Source: Circinella minor (taxonomy: Eukaryota; Mucoromycota; Mucoromycetes; Mucorales; Lichtheimiaceae). From it: a DNA stretch of 64,000 bases. This document shows positions 34,152-49,912 of the stretch, in pieces. The position numbers were made by a program, and so were the translations under genes. The stretch's first letter is position 1. Every line of letters starts with the position of its first letter. A model generated the notes under the pieces. The model saw only the letters and a list, made by a program, of their open reading frames with translations. It had not been told where the DNA came from and did no database searches. Location of the stretch: the NCBI GenBank assembly GCA_016758965.1, contig JAEPRB010000005.1, positions 1 through 64,000 of the forward strand, read 5' to 3'.

Positions 34152-36522
34152 ATGAACTAATTTTAATTCTTTATAAATATTTTAATACTTTTAACTTTTC
34201 TTTTTACTATATTCTTACTATACTCTTACTTATTGCTTTTTCTTGTACACCTTTTTTTTTTATACATACGTACTTTTTATCTTATTTGAAAAAATAAATA
34301 AATAATTTTTTTATCCAGATGCTAATTAAAAAAAACCATCGATTTTTAGTAACCAAATATGTATATAATCAATGGTACTGTTTCTCTTTACTATATATCA
34401 ACTGTATGGATAATTTCCCATTCTCATAATTTAGATGGCTAATAAAAAAAAAGTTAGAGTCTTGTGTATTAATGAATTGTTATTGTTCTTGAAAAGGAAT
34501 GAACCCAAAAGTTAACAAAGTATAAAGTTAAGCTGGATAATTATTCAATTTCTGTTAATACCACAATAGCTTTGGATGTGTATTATGCAATACTTAAATT
34601 TGGCAGACAATCAGTTCTTCCAACAATACATCTATATCTTTTTAATTTGTTCTAAAACGATCTAGAATCACGTTATTGGTTTATACTAGAACATTAGTAT
34701 TCCTTGGATTAATGATGCAGCGGGAAGAGAATCTGAAAATAAAATCTTATTATTTATGCATGTATAATTAGATATTATTTATAATACTACATTCAAAACT
34801 ATGGTGGTAACTTTAACTTAATATGAATCAATCTACATACAATACATGATGTATAAAATAGTTACGCTCTTTACTTATAATATAGTAATAAAAAGTATAT
34901 CAAGCCCATTTCTTTATTATTAATTATTTCATAATATATATATAAACAAGATAGAAGGCTAAACGACGCAAACAATGAATACTACTGTTTGACATATCCA
35001 CCGTCATTTCACGAGTAAAGAAGCATTAGAATTATTAAGCTGAAGAGCTTAAAGACGATCCATATGTATGATAGTGTTCAGCGGGTAGATAATGCGAACA
35101 AAAAGTCATATTCTCAACTTTCACGAACATCAAATACTGTCAAGCAATGTTGGGGTACCATCCAATATAAAATTCAAACAGTAAAATAAAAGAGATAATA
35201 AAAATCTACGAAACGTGATTTAATAATTGATTGACTATTTATTTGATTGGAAAGATGAGTTCTTGTATGTAGCATTATAACACTAATACTTATTGAACAA
35301 ATAGACTTTTGCATTGCTATGATTGTTCGCTTACTGAAGTATAACTCTTTTATCTAAAATTTGTAATTGGGATGTAAAATATAATAGAGTCTTGTCACTC
35401 TACAGCTTCTACTTATCAAAAAAATAGAGTATCTTAACATGAAAAGCCAAGTAGTTAATATCATTTAGTGTATCATTGTTCTACATCTTCACCGAAACAA
35501 CTCAAAAGTGAAAGTGGTTTCCATCGTAATGCGACACGACAATGTCCAACTGACCTATGTTTTTAATTTTACAGTGCATATGTAGTTTGGGTTTTACCAA
35601 CGATCTAGTACAAAATTAGATCTACATTAAGGACTTACTTTAGCCTAAAACATTCAGTGAGCACTGATTTGGAAAAAAACCAACTATACTGTGTACATTT
35701 TCTGTAAATGTTAATCAACAACCCCCTTTCAGCTTCCCATAGTTATTCTCGTTAACCATGTCACCTTTTACTTCTTTTTGAAGGCTTATTTATTATTACA
35801 CGTAATGGTTATTTAATGAATCAGTGTAAAGCACATATTATTATCTTTTATCAAAGACCTGTTAAATGTCTACTTAACAAAAGAACCGTTCATCTTTTTT
35901 TATATGCTAACAAAAATAAAGTTCAAAATAGTATTTGTTAGGATAGCAAGGTGATCAAGTACAGTGACAATGATAGTGAATAAATACGTACATATAAAAA
36001 GAAAAGATAATTTTCCATGTATCCTAAAACGGAATGTGGCCTGACATGAAAATCACAACTGTTGCATGAAAAGTATTATAGTAATAAAAAAAGTATAGAA
36101 TATGTGACTTAATATGCAAGGTTCCTTTGTCAATTAAAGTTGTAAAGAGTGGAATGAATTGATGGTAAAAAAAATAATCGGAAAGTGCCATTTTGATTCT
36201 AAAGTTTTAAAAAAACAGAGAAATATGCATTGTGAATAAACAACACTGTGAAAAACAGTGTTTCATTTATTGTACTCGACGTAAACTGAGATGCAAGACG
36301 AAACCAAAAAAATATGTATATCGTAATACGTAATAAGAATAACAATAGACACAGCTTGTTTATTTTGATAATAAGGTATAGAAAACAATCTTGGACACCT
36401 TATTCTTTATTTTTATTTATTTTTCGCTTTTAAGCCCTTTTGCTTATTATTTTTCTTTCTTTTCTTTTTTCTTTTTTTCATTTATCTTTTATACATAATA
36501 ATTGCTACAATACTATATTATA
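34152..36522. other. Long intergenic region between zinc-finger and rhomboid genes
   Basis: About 2.4 kb without a coding signal on either strand. It should hold the zinc-finger 3' UTR and the rhomboid promoter; a T/C-rich tract (36400-36485) precedes the rhomboid start. I looked for tRNA-type internal boxes and saw none. Confidence 0.55.
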
Positions 36523-38105
36523 ATGAATAGTAGTAGTAATACACAGTATGATAGACAACATATCAACGATGACGCAGAATCTATGGTTTCTTCTACACCA
36601 ACACTTATACAACCACCACCAGAAGAGCAACGAAGGTTTCTACGACATAATAACCATAGTGATGGTTATCATCATTTATCCAACTTACAGGATGTCGAAG
36701 AACAGGCTCATGAAGCACAGTCCGAACAATCATTTCAACGAAGAGATGGATTTATGCGACTGGGATCAGGTGGAAACTTAATACAGACGAATAATAATGA
36801 TAACGGTGTTAGATGGGTTACAGTACGTGGTATACTTATGGGACCAACAGATCGACCATGGTTTATATGGTTATCAGCTGTAACGATGATTGTTATTATG
36901 ATATTTGAAATTGCCAAGCACCATGATGCGTTGGGAAGCATGATACAAACAGATCCATTAAATCCCATGATCGGACCTACATTTACAGTTGAGTTTCTCC
37001 TTTATTTTAGTCTTTTTGTTTATCGTTATTATTGTATTTATACTTTTAAGCAACAAAATTAAAAAAACAATTGAGGGGGGATAAATATAGATTCTAATCA
37101 ATAGTGGTGCACGATATACTCCTTGCATGCGTTCATTACCAGATTATGAGGTCACAACAATAATAAATAATTGTTATTCAAACAATGCTACATGCACATT
37201 AGAACAATTATGTGGTGGAAGCAGTAATCAAGGCTATCGGTTCTTCAGTCCTATTTTTATCCATGCAGGGATTATTCATGTTATTGTAAATTTATTGATC
37301 CACTTTCAAGTTGGCTCTGATATTGAACGAGACATAGGATTTTTAAGATTTGGATTCTTATACTTAGTATCTGGTACTTGGGGCTTTGCCCTTAGTTCAC
37401 TATTATCACCAGCCGAAAGAGGTAATATTAAGTATCTGTTTGATTTTACATGAGTTTTTGAATAAAAAAATAATAACAACAAAATAGTAATAATAATATA
37501 TAACACATACTATTTTACATATGTTTTCTGATAATATTTAGCTTCAATGGGTTGTTCTGGAGCATTAATGGGATTGGTTGGATATTTGTTAGTAGATACG
37601 TTAATGAATTGGAAATCAATACGAGGTCGAACGCGTCGATTCATTAGTTTATTAGTTTCGATTATACTCATTTTCTTATTTGGTATATTTCCTGGCTTTG
37701 ATAATTTTGCTCACCTTGGTAATAAGAATAATAAAAAGAAAAAAGAGAGAGAGATTTTATTAAGATATAAACTAAAATGCATAAAAATAGGGGGATTCCT
37801 AACAGGGATTATTATTGGTGTACTCCTAATTTCACCAGTAGGGTCAACGAGTCAATGGATCACATGGGGTGTACGGGTCGTTGCTTTGACGTTGCTTGTT
37901 GTTGTATTTGTCATCATGTTATATATGTTTTACTCCGCAAAAGATCCAACAAAGGTAAAATAGAAAAAAAAATATTATTCAAGTAACAAGAACGATTTCT
38001 CATCTCTTTTCTTTCTTTATTTTCATTTTTTATAATGTATTATAGATTTGTCCAAATTGTAAATATTTTTCTTGTGTCCCAGTAAGCAACTGGTGTGATA
38101 TATGA
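36523..38105 (+). CDS. Rhomboid-family intramembrane serine protease, 5 exons
   Basis: Rhomboids cleave transmembrane substrates within the bilayer. Exons: 36523-36987, 37091-37421, 37542-37718, 37791-37954 and 38046-38105 (TGA), giving 398 residues. The disordered N terminus is followed by transmembrane helix 1 (about 108-125), a Cys-containing loop (CYSNNATCTLEQLCGG), the HAGIIHVIVNLLIHFQVGSD helix with the conserved His/Asn, the catalytic MGCSGALMG (Ser271) and the second catalytic residue His323 in FAHLGGFLTG. More hydrophobic helices follow. The short last exon encodes a Cys cluster, CPNCKYFSCVPVSNWC, unusual at a rhomboid C terminus. The first residue after Gly in the motif is Cys (GCSG), where Ala is common. 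Residues of the dyad are intact, so it is probably active. It resembles secretory-pathway rather than mitochondrial (PARL) rhomboids. Confidence 0.88.
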
Positions 38106-38706
38106 ATAAATTAGATTGTCATTATTATTATATTATTATATTATTATATAAAATAACGTGTAAGTAGTTTTTTGAGATGTTCATATAAAGAAACATGACG
38201 CATACTGGTTCTTTTGATGGAAGGAGGAAAAAAAATACTTTTTATTATCTGATCTTTTAAAATCGAAGCAAGTTAACTATTTTATGTTTGTGTTATACAA
38301 TAAAAATGAATAATCAATATACGAAATACGAAATATTGTGTTTTTGGAATCAATGACAGGGATTTTCGTAAAACAAACGTTAAATGATATAATAATAAAA
38401 TGAAAGAGGATAACAATTTATGACCTTTCGATTTTGTCACTTTTTGACTATTAAAGCTTTTTAAAGTTATATTACACGAAATTTTCGGGATTACCCAACA
38501 GCTTGAAACTTTTAGGTTCTTATGAATAACTCGAGTTTGATTGGCTGTGATGTATCGGTGATGTGATTACAAACATCAAAGTGAAGTCACCATATGAAAA
38601 ATATGCCGCCCGCTCGCAATAAAAAAATATACATTAAAGATTACTTTCCCCCGTTTCTTTTTTTTTTCTTTTTTTCCATAACTTTCTTTTCACTCTTCAA
38701 ACAAAA
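38106..38706. promoter_or_regulatory. Intergenic region and promoter of the SOD1 gene
   Basis: 600 bp between the rhomboid stop and SOD1 start. It ends in a T/C-rich tract (38640-38700) typical of strongly expressed fungal genes, with a local GC-richer block GCCGCCCGCTCGC near 38605. No confirmed factor site. Confidence 0.5.
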
Positions 38707-39459
38707 ATGGTCAAAGCTGTTGCTATTCTCCGTGGTGACTCTCCCGTCACTGGTACTGTTACTTTCACTCAAGAATCTGAAAATGGTCCTACTACCGTTG
38801 AAGCTACTGTCTCCGGTTTGACCGAAGGCAAGCATGGTTTCCACGTTCACGAATTTGGCGACAACACCAACGGTACGCACCTCGACCCCAGAGGACAATT
38901 TTATTTTACATTTTCTTTAGACCCTCCTCTCTCCCCATCCCCCACCGAACCTACGCGATGCGCGCGTCTTCGGACTATTCGGTCTTTTAAAAAAGAAAGA
39001 AAGAAAGTCGGAGAAACTCATCCCATTCACTCACACATACATTTAATCTTTTACATATAGGTTGTACTTCTGCTGGTGCTCATTTCAACCCCTTCGGTAA
39101 GACTCACGGTGCTCCCGAAGCTGAAGAACGCCACGCTGGTGACTTGGGTAACGTTGTTGCTGATAAGGATGGTAAAGCTACTTTGAAGGTTACTGATAAC
39201 CAAGTCAAATTGATTGGTCCCCATTCCGTTATTGGGTAAGTTAAAAAAAAAAAAAGGAAGCAGATGGAGATTTTTCGTTTTGCGGGTGGTCAAGTTAGCA
39301 CAAAACTCTAAATTGTTTTTTCTTGTTATAATTTTTAGCCGTACAATCGTTGTCCACGCTGGTGAAGATGATCTTGGTTTAGGTGGTCACGAATTATCCA
39401 AGGCCACTGGTAATGCTGGTGATCGATGGGCTTGTGGTGTTATTGGTATCTCTAAATAA
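38707..39459 (+). CDS. SOD1: Cu/Zn superoxide dismutase, 3 exons
   Basis: Converts superoxide to peroxide and oxygen in the cytosol and mitochondrial intermembrane space. Exons: 38707-38872, 39061-39235 and 39339-39459 (TAA), 153 residues, the usual family length. Copper ligands lie in [11 protein letters not shown] and, further on, [10 protein letters not shown]; zinc ligands lie in [20 protein letters not shown] and the following GDLGN. The disulfide pair is Cys in NGCTSAGAH and RWACGVIGI, and the catalytic Arg is in the C-terminal region before CGVIGI-type residues. Codons strongly favour C in the third position, unlike neighbouring genes, which points to high expression. The first intron begins GTACGC and is 188 nt, CT-rich and longer than most here. 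Confidence 0.97.
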
Positions 39460-40938
39460 GCTAATACTTTGTATAGCTTATACAAATCTTGATAAAAAAA
39501 ACACATGAAAAACAAGTATGATAGCTTGTATTTGTTTATAGTATATTTTGTACAATTTCAAAAAAAAAAAATGAAGATATTTGATATAAAAAATACATTT
39601 TTTTAAAAACCAAGGTGTTAATCTGTCACCAATATTTCCATTCTAAAAATCAGTTATTTGCTTCTTGTTAAACTTTCTATGTATATTTATTATAATGTCG
39701 GGGGGGGCTGAAATCATAAGTGTGAAGTGTGGGAAACGTTTCATAGAAGGAATGTCTTTTTTTTTTTGGTGAAGAGATAGAGAGCTAAAGTAAACATACG
39801 CCATCTTTTCTTGTAACCATCCATAGTTTAGAAGGCTAATATATTTGGATGTTGTATGCTTACTAAGAATTGTAAGCCAATCACGTTGGACTTATGTAAT
39901 GCAGAATTCTGTTTACTTGGAACCGAAGCTATTTGAATATTAAGTCTTCTTATATAATATATAATCGGACTGTTTTATGTGTCAAATTGCCACTTTCTTA
40001 ATAATGTCTACATATACATCGCTTCATAATCTCTATAAAACTAATTGATATGCTTTATTCTGAATATCTATTATAAATATAATATTGACGGTTCCAATAA
40101 TAACACTATTTTTAAGAAATCATCATTATAGGATTACATATCATCAATAACATTAGGTATTTGCCATAGATCATTAATATTTAAAGATATTATTATTATT
40201 ATTTTTGCAGGCAGCAAAAGAGAAAGATTCTCTGAAATACCCTTTAACATATATTATCTAGTAAATAGATAGCAATACATATATATTCAGACATATAATA
40301 AGGTTATCTAGGTAGGCTAGTTGATATAAGTTTTATTATTATTATTTTAGATATACATTTTTTATAATTGTGTTGGATCATACAGTTTATTGTAGATGCA
40401 TCAAACCATTTTGTATTTTGCGCCTAATTTTCTATGTAACTGTTCCTGGTGCATCAGAAAAAAATTGATACCTTTTATTACGTATAATCAATAACATAGT
40501 ATATTATCGTCTATATATATATATATATATATACTACGAGTAGAGTGTTATATATGTTGGTGATATACATTTAACATCATCATTGTCATTATTATCATAT
40601 GTGACGTAAACTTTTTTTTTATAAACCAGGCATAAATATTTTTTGTTGTGTGATTGTGTTACAAATACGTACTATTGATTTCTCGGTAACAAGTCTTATT
40701 ATTAAAAAAAAATGCTTATGATAAATTATAGGTACTCAAGTCACAAAATAAAAAATATTTTTTTTTCAAACAATAGAATTTTTATTATTTAATATTTTTT
40801 TGCAGGTGTTAACAAAGAAAAAATATGGACATTTCGGATTATAATATGTAAAAGTGAAAGAGAAAAAGTTATATTGTAGGTAGTGTTACAATATGAAGGA
40901 GACGAAAAAAAAAAGGAAAGAGGAGATTATCTTTCAAT
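39460..40938. other. Intergenic region between SOD1 and protoglobin genes (convergent)
   Basis: 1.5 kb of AT-rich sequence with the 3' ends of two convergent genes. A (TA)n tract lies near 40513-40532 and G-run near 39700. No gene seen. Confidence 0.55.
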
Positions 40939-41748
40939 CTATAAAAGATTTTTGTATCTCAAAGTCAACCATACAGCCAATCCACCGACAAGTACACCTA
41001 AACCTGTAGCTGGTTGTGTTAACTGTTCCAATAAAGATACTTCTTTCTTGACTGGGGGTGCGATAGGATTAATACAATAATATTTAGCAAAATAATCGTT
41101 TTGAATCCAAAGCAACTTGTTAAATGCAGCCAAAGCAGCTAATTGTTCTTCCTCAGCTAATTTGAGTGATAAAATACCACCCACCAATGTAGTTTCAACG
41201 TATCCCAGAAGTGCATTGATATGAATATAATCTACATTAATCTTACTCTTCTTTTGAGGGGTATCAGTATGAATCTTGGCGACCCAATCGAGATAACGAA
41301 GCATACGTTCATCATATGGACCTGATAACAATTTGTTTAGATATTTGGAAAGGAAATCTTTTCGGAATTTGATTTGTGGATGGTCCAAGGTAAGTTCTTC
41401 AAGAGTAGTAGCAGTTTTTCCGTCAAAACCTTCATTCTTGGGCATAAAATGACGTTTGGTAATATCATACTGGAATAACTTGACATAGACTGCGTCAACG
41501 ACAACAGGAACCAAAGGACGAATTTTGTCAGCAACAGTTTCAATGGCTTTGATGTCATCAGCACCTATTATTAAAAAAAAAAAAAGAAAAACAACGGAGG
41601 CTTGTTAACGACGCGTATCAATACCTTTTAATGACAGTTGAAGAATAAAAATAATATATATAAACTTACCAAAATCCATGAATTTGCTAACATAAGTGAA
41701 TCGATATTCACTATCAGTGTAAAGTTGATTACGATCAATATATTCCAT
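40939..41748 (-). CDS. Protoglobin-domain protein with C-terminal membrane anchor, 2 exons
   Basis: Exons 41748-41670 and 41564-40939 give 234 residues. The N-terminal 190 residues match the pattern of the protoglobin / globin-sensor fold: YRFTYVSKFMDFGADDIKAI at the start, a helix with VPVVVDAVYVKLFQYD, HPQIKFRKDFLSKYLNKLL, then WVAKIHTD with His125 at the position expected for the proximal haem ligand, and YIHINALLGYVETTLV. Such proteins bind haem and gases such as O2, CO or NO. Residues about 213-228 (GLGVLVGGLAVWLTL) form one hydrophobic helix followed by RYKNLL, so the protein is probably tail-anchored with the globin in the cytosol. No output domain is present. Function in fungi is largely unknown. 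Confidence 0.8.
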
Positions 41749-43303
41749 TATGAGGTTTTGTTTCTGTTTTTACTTGTAAAAGTAATTCTGGAAGAAGAGA
41801 AAAAAAAAGAACTGTTTTTTTTTTCTGGTTATTTTATAATGAATCAAAGGGAAAGAAAAAAAAAGTCAGAAAACCAATCGGGTTACCTGCCTAGAACTTG
41901 ATAGATCGAATGACCATTTTTGGATAACAAACAAATGCACTGAACAACAAAATATTTGTTTTGAAGTCAGTGAAACTTTAGCACTACAAAATTACATTTT
42001 TTGACATTTCCGCGCCGGTTGTTATCGTTGACCAAAATGACTCATCATAATCCAAAAATTGTTTAAAAGAAAAAACTTGTCTATAAATTATGTTATAAGT
42101 CTACTATATACTCTTATTCTTTCTCGAAAAAGAAAGCATAACATACATTGTATAGTACAAATAAAAAAAAAAGAAATGTGTTTTTAAAGATAAATTAATC
42201 TTTTTTCATTCAGTGGGCAATAACACAGGAGCTTTGTGTTTTGTAATTTTTCATTTTTATTTTGAACGGAAGATAGTTGATCCCTGTTACGGCTTTGTTA
42301 CCGATTTTCTATATACTTTTTTCTTTTGTTACACTACTGTTACCAGTGCTATTTCAAAGAAACAGCATTCATCACTCCGACCCAGTTACTGCTTTAAAAA
42401 ATTAACAAAATAAGACCATCTCAATCAATGATATATATTTTAAAAATAAAAAGGTTTATAAGAAAACAACAAGAAGGAAATAATGTCCATATTACATGGA
42501 TTGCAATAAAAAAAAGTATTATCAATGCTATAATTAAATTGAATTGACCCTGTTTTTAGCCATATATTTTTCCCTGTAATGTCCATAATTTCCAACTCAG
42601 CTTTTTTTTTTTTTTACATCAGGCTACCAAAAAGTTTTTTAAGCTTGCAGCTCCTTTTTATGTACATTTAAAAAGTTTGCTCCGAGAAAAATGAAAGAGA
42701 TCTAACTTGTTAGTAATTTGAGTTTTTTTTTTTTTTTTTTTTTTTTTGTGATGAAAAAATGGTTGCCTAAAAAGTATTACCTATAACTACTTGACCTATT
42801 TTTATCTCATTAAACATGTGGTACGAATCCTTAACCAGCCATGGTAGTTATGGTAGTGTGGCTAAAGGTTACTATGCTATATCTGAACAGTATCAAAATA
42901 GGAGAAATTATCTATTTGTTAATTAAAGACAATATATAATAATGATAACAGTTTTGGTTTCTATGATCAAAAACTCAACTTTTCTCTTTAACAGTAAAAA
43001 AAAAAAGAAAGATATTCATTAAGTACTATTAGAACAATAAGATTCAAATTATAATTGAATAATAATAATAAGTTTCAAGAACAGTAACGTTTGTTACTGC
43101 AGGGGGAGTGACAGCCTCAATTAAATGATCCAAAAGTCGAGTTTTATTATTAGATGTTGGCTATGTAAAAATAAAGAAAATTCCGCTGATATAAAAAGAA
43201 AAGAAAATCGCATAATCGGCCTTCTTTACACTTTTTTTTTTATTTCTTTTAAATATTAGACTTCTTTTTTATTTATTTCTCTTTTCTATTTTTATTTTGT
43301 TTA
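41749..43303. other. Intergenic region between protoglobin and coiled-coil genes (divergent)
   Basis: Holds both promoters. T runs of 14-27 nt lie near 42602-42615 and 42723-42747. A pyrimidine-rich tract (43215-43300) leads into the next start codon. The frame at 42213-42413 lacks coding character. Confidence 0.55.
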
Positions 43304-45341
43304 ATGACAACAATTACAGCTCGCATTCAAGATAACGCTCCAAAGTATCGAGAACTTATACAAGAGCTCTCTCAAGAGCAAACTGTTAAAATGGGGCTTG
43401 AAAGCTGCCTTGCTGAACGACAACGTTTGACGCAAAAACTTAATTCAAAAAAGACAGATATTGTTACTTTAGAAGAAAACTCGTGAGTAGAATTTAAACA
43501 GTAATCATTTGATAGAAAAAAAAAAAAAGAACATGGTCACAATTCGAATTACAAGTTTATAATGAAAAAGAAACTTAAAAAGACAAAATTAAAAAGTAAA
43601 AAGGAATTTGACGATCTACGCAAGATTCGACATCTTACTATAAAATCGGCAGCGGCAACACTAACGGGCAAAAAACGAGAAAAAATAGCAGCAAGTGAAG
43701 CAAGATACCAACATGCATTTGAAGCTGAACAAAGCTGTAAACGGGATATTGAACAAATGACGAATGAACTTGGTGTTCTTGCAAATAATGTAATTTCATC
43801 CCTAAGAATTGAATAATAATAATATATATTTTAATTGTATAGGGTATATATTAATGATATCCTTTTTTTCCCCGAATGTTAATTATTATATAGCAAGATC
43901 AACTCGAACGCCAAGCTAATCATATGCGCGAAACTCGAACTCAGTTAAATTCATTATTGGATAATGTATGTAATTTAACGATAAAAAAGAAAGGATAACA
44001 AAGAGGAAAAAAAGCTGAATTTGGATAATGAATTATAATATGTTTTATTTTATTAATGTATATATATATATATTCAGATATTCTCTGTATCAGATTCAGG
44101 TTTTCCATTAGAACCTCAACTCAAGGCCGAGTTGCAAAACTATATCAGTCAACAAATTGGTGTAAGTACTGCTTTTTTTTTTCATCTACGAATAATAATT
44201 ATGCATGTATATTTATAGTAAAAATTAATTAGGCCACTCGAGATTTGGGACGATTTAAGGATACAGATCATAATTTGACTCATGCTAAACGAGATATCAA
44301 CAAAGTACTACGACTACTTGATACGGCCATGAGTTATGTACCATTTGATTTATTTGGAGGAAATTTAATGGATGCACATCAAGCAGCATGTCTTGAAGGT
44401 AAAATGTGAACTCAATTCAAATTTTTCTTATGATTTCATAACTATATGGAGATAACATTTAGTTTATATAACTAATAAACCAATTGATGGATAAAAATAA
44501 CTGTACATAGGTGCTAAGAAACAGACATATGAAGTACAACGACGATTAAATGTTGCGCGCCAAATTCTTCCAGAAATACCACATCCTGGATTGCTTGATG
44601 TCGTTACCCAAAATTTGTTACTAAATATGCAATTAAATCTTAATTATGTAGATGTAGCATGGAAAGGTAAAAGGCAAAAAAAAAAAAAAAAAAAAAAAAA
44701 AGAATGAAATAGAATACTTGTAAACTTTGTACCAATATTTGCTAAGAATGGACTATATCTTTCTTTTTATAGCTAAAGCACAACATACTTACGCATTATT
44801 GGTCACTTGCCAAAAGAATATTGAAACGTCTTTGCGATGGGTACGACATTATTTACATTACACTGAAGGTGCTTTACAGCGTCTTGAAGTAGCCATTGAG
44901 TCAACACAAAATGCTCTTGAAATTGAACGTCGTCGAATAGTGGATGGTATTCTTGCTGGTCAGCCCGTTGATGGGTTAGCTGGATTTGGAATAAGTGGAT
45001 CACCTTCTTCCCCACAAGAACAAGGACCACAAGTACAAATTGATGATCAACCTCCACCAATGTATGAATCACCTCCAGATGCAAATATAAATAATTCGGC
45101 TACAATACCATCTATTCCTTCAAATGTACATCTTCCTCCACCGTCACCCACATCCACTTTGGAAAACATCAATTCACCAGCACTTACTTCTACAACCTCA
45201 CTAAGTACAAATAATAGTCCATCTCAACAACTACGTCCGCCTAGTCAACCACCGGCACCCTATACTCCACCTTCTCCTACTACTTCCTCTAGTACTCCTC
45301 CTGATACGACACATAATAATTCATATAATCCATTTAGATAA
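43304..45341 (+). CDS. Coiled-coil protein with Pro/Ser/Thr-rich tail, 7 exons; possible frame problem in exon 2
   Basis: Exons: 43304-43482, about 43516-43789, 43894-43965, 44078-44161, 44233-44398, 44511-44666 and 44773-45341 (TAA). The first 300 residues are helical and charged (ELIQELSQEQTVKMGLESCL; AFEAEQSCKRDIEQMTNELG), followed by a globular part with LDTAMSYVPFDLFGGNLMDA, LPEIPHPGLLDVVTQNLLLN and ALEIERRRIVDGIL. The last 130 residues are Pro/Ser/Thr-rich with PPPMYE and PPxY-like PPAPYTPP motifs and end YNPFR. I do not recognise the family; it looks like a conserved fungal scaffold. Exon 2 is ambiguous: the acceptor at 43528-43529 gives a natural TWSQFELQVYNEKET start but then needs one base skipped near 43565-43575. 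The acceptor at 43514-43515 keeps the frame but starts with a Lys run. Confidence 0.7.
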
Positions 45342-45411
45342 AATATAAATGGTTTATTTTACCAATTTTAATTAATGATTTTTTTTCCATTGATTCGATG
45401 CGAGTAATACT

Positions 45412-45448
<37 letters not shown>

Positions 45449-46763
45449 AACGATACTTAAATATTACTGCGTGGCTATATACCAAAAAAAACATAATGAC
45501 TTTTGTAGATGTATCAATAATTCGACCTAATTATATTTATGCTAAAGTAAATCAGCACAAATGGAGAAGAAAGGGATGGATACTCAAGGAGGTAGTGATT
45601 TTGAGCTGACAGTGGTTCGTATCCCTTTTGCTATTTGTCAGAAAGCATCTTTTAAACGTTTCCATTAGGCAACTGACAATGGAGCATCTATTTTGACCTT
45701 GCTCTCATTTTTTTTGAACACTTTAACATTCTTATTATAAAATAATATCGTAGGGGGGAATAGAATGAAAATCTGTTTAATTCGTAATAAAGTGGTAATA
45801 ATGTTTATTTACTTGATAACCATTATTATATTCTACCTGATATTCTATATACATAATAGCTTACTATAAAGACGACGTCAAAATAATTTGCTGTTGCGTA
45901 CCACAACATGGTTGATCGTTATAGTAATATACTTTTTTTTTTCGTGTCGTTGTTTCTGATTACTGTGATGTTTATTACTATAAAAATTGTGCTACTAAAT
46001 TGGCATTTCAAATAACCACTCGAACATATCATGGTTTATAACTCACACGTGTTGCTGAGTTGACAAGAATAGTTATAATTAAGGTGACAAGTCAATGTGT
46101 TGATAGCAGCTATCCAGAAAAAGCAAATAGTGCTTATATCGGGTTAGCATTGCGATAACCTCCTTGACCATGTATAGTTTTGGTATTGTTATTGATATTT
46201 CTGTATACATATTGCAAACATTGATCTTACTACTGCCGAATCAGACACTACTAGTATCACCCGAGTAACGATAAATGCGCAAAATGATTCATCGTTATTT
46301 ATATAATCTTATAATAGTTGACTTTACAGTACATTGTTATTAATATATACACTATTATTTTGGAAGAGTAGGCTTATAATATACATCGAGAAGAAATGAA
46401 AGATGCACGGATTTTCTTATTGGACGTATTAATATGCGTGGAGGCAAGGTAGCATTACACAAAAACATGATTTAAAGAAAACGATTTAATTCAAAACATT
46501 AAATTGATGGCAACACCATAAAACTCAATAGCTTTTTCCTCAGTATTACAAACACAATGAGCACAACCAACAAATTTATATCGATCCAGTATATTATTAT
46601 TATTTTTTGCTATGTACAAATGATATGTATGTTTTCTTTTTTATTATCCTTCTATTTTCATATTTAGGGATTTGATACAAATTCAAGTAAAGTAACTTTG
46701 GGGAATTTCTTTTTTTTTAAGTAATTAAGAGTTGTAAGCAAGTAGGGTTTTAAATTAACATGT
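45342..46763. other. Intergenic region between coiled-coil and Hsp70 genes (convergent)
   Basis: 1.4 kb with two convergent 3' ends. A (TA)n-(TG)n microsatellite lies at 45412-45448. No gene seen on either strand. Confidence 0.55.
45412..45448. repeat. (TA)n-(TG)n microsatellite
   Basis: About 12 TA units followed directly by about 7 TG units, in the 3' flank of the coiled-coil gene. Confidence 0.9.
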
Positions 46764-49440
<2,677 letters not shown>

Positions 49441-49912
49441 GATTATAATTATAGTAACAGAAGAAGAAGCAAAAAAAAGGGGGACGGACGGACGTGTTTA
49501 AATATGGCGACTGTTTAGATCCGAATAAGGTTACAAAATAGCACTCGTTTGGAATCATGAAGAAATCGGTGGAAGTTCCATTTCGATATCCGCTTTTTGG
49601 CTCATACAATTTAACTGCAATTTTAAGCCTAATAATCTTACGTAGTGCACGACACCTTATTATAACCCTTTTGCATCACCATCAACTTTTTTATTCACCC
49701 GGTCACCCTTTTTCCTGATAAAAATAGCACTATTTTTTTTTCTTTGTTTAATATATAAGGACTGTTCTTTTTGCTGGTTTTTTTTTTCTTTATCAGTAAA
49801 AAAAAAAGTGATATATGTTGGGGAAGGGGGTGATTGTTTAAAAAAAAACAAGGGGATTCTCTCTTTATTATTATTTCTTTTTGCATTTCTTTTTTTATTT
49901 TGTTAATTTTTT
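49441..49912. promoter_or_regulatory. Hsp70 promoter region / COPA 3' flank
   Basis: On the minus strand, a TATA-like ATATTTAAAC lies at about 49496-49506, 60 bp before the Hsp70 ATG. Further upstream, around 49565-49590, the minus strand reads CGAAATGGAACTTCCAC, three GAA/TTC-type half-sites that resemble an imperfect heat-shock element. The left part also has a GGGGGACGGACGGACG tract. The rest is the COPA 3' UTR. Confidence 0.4.
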
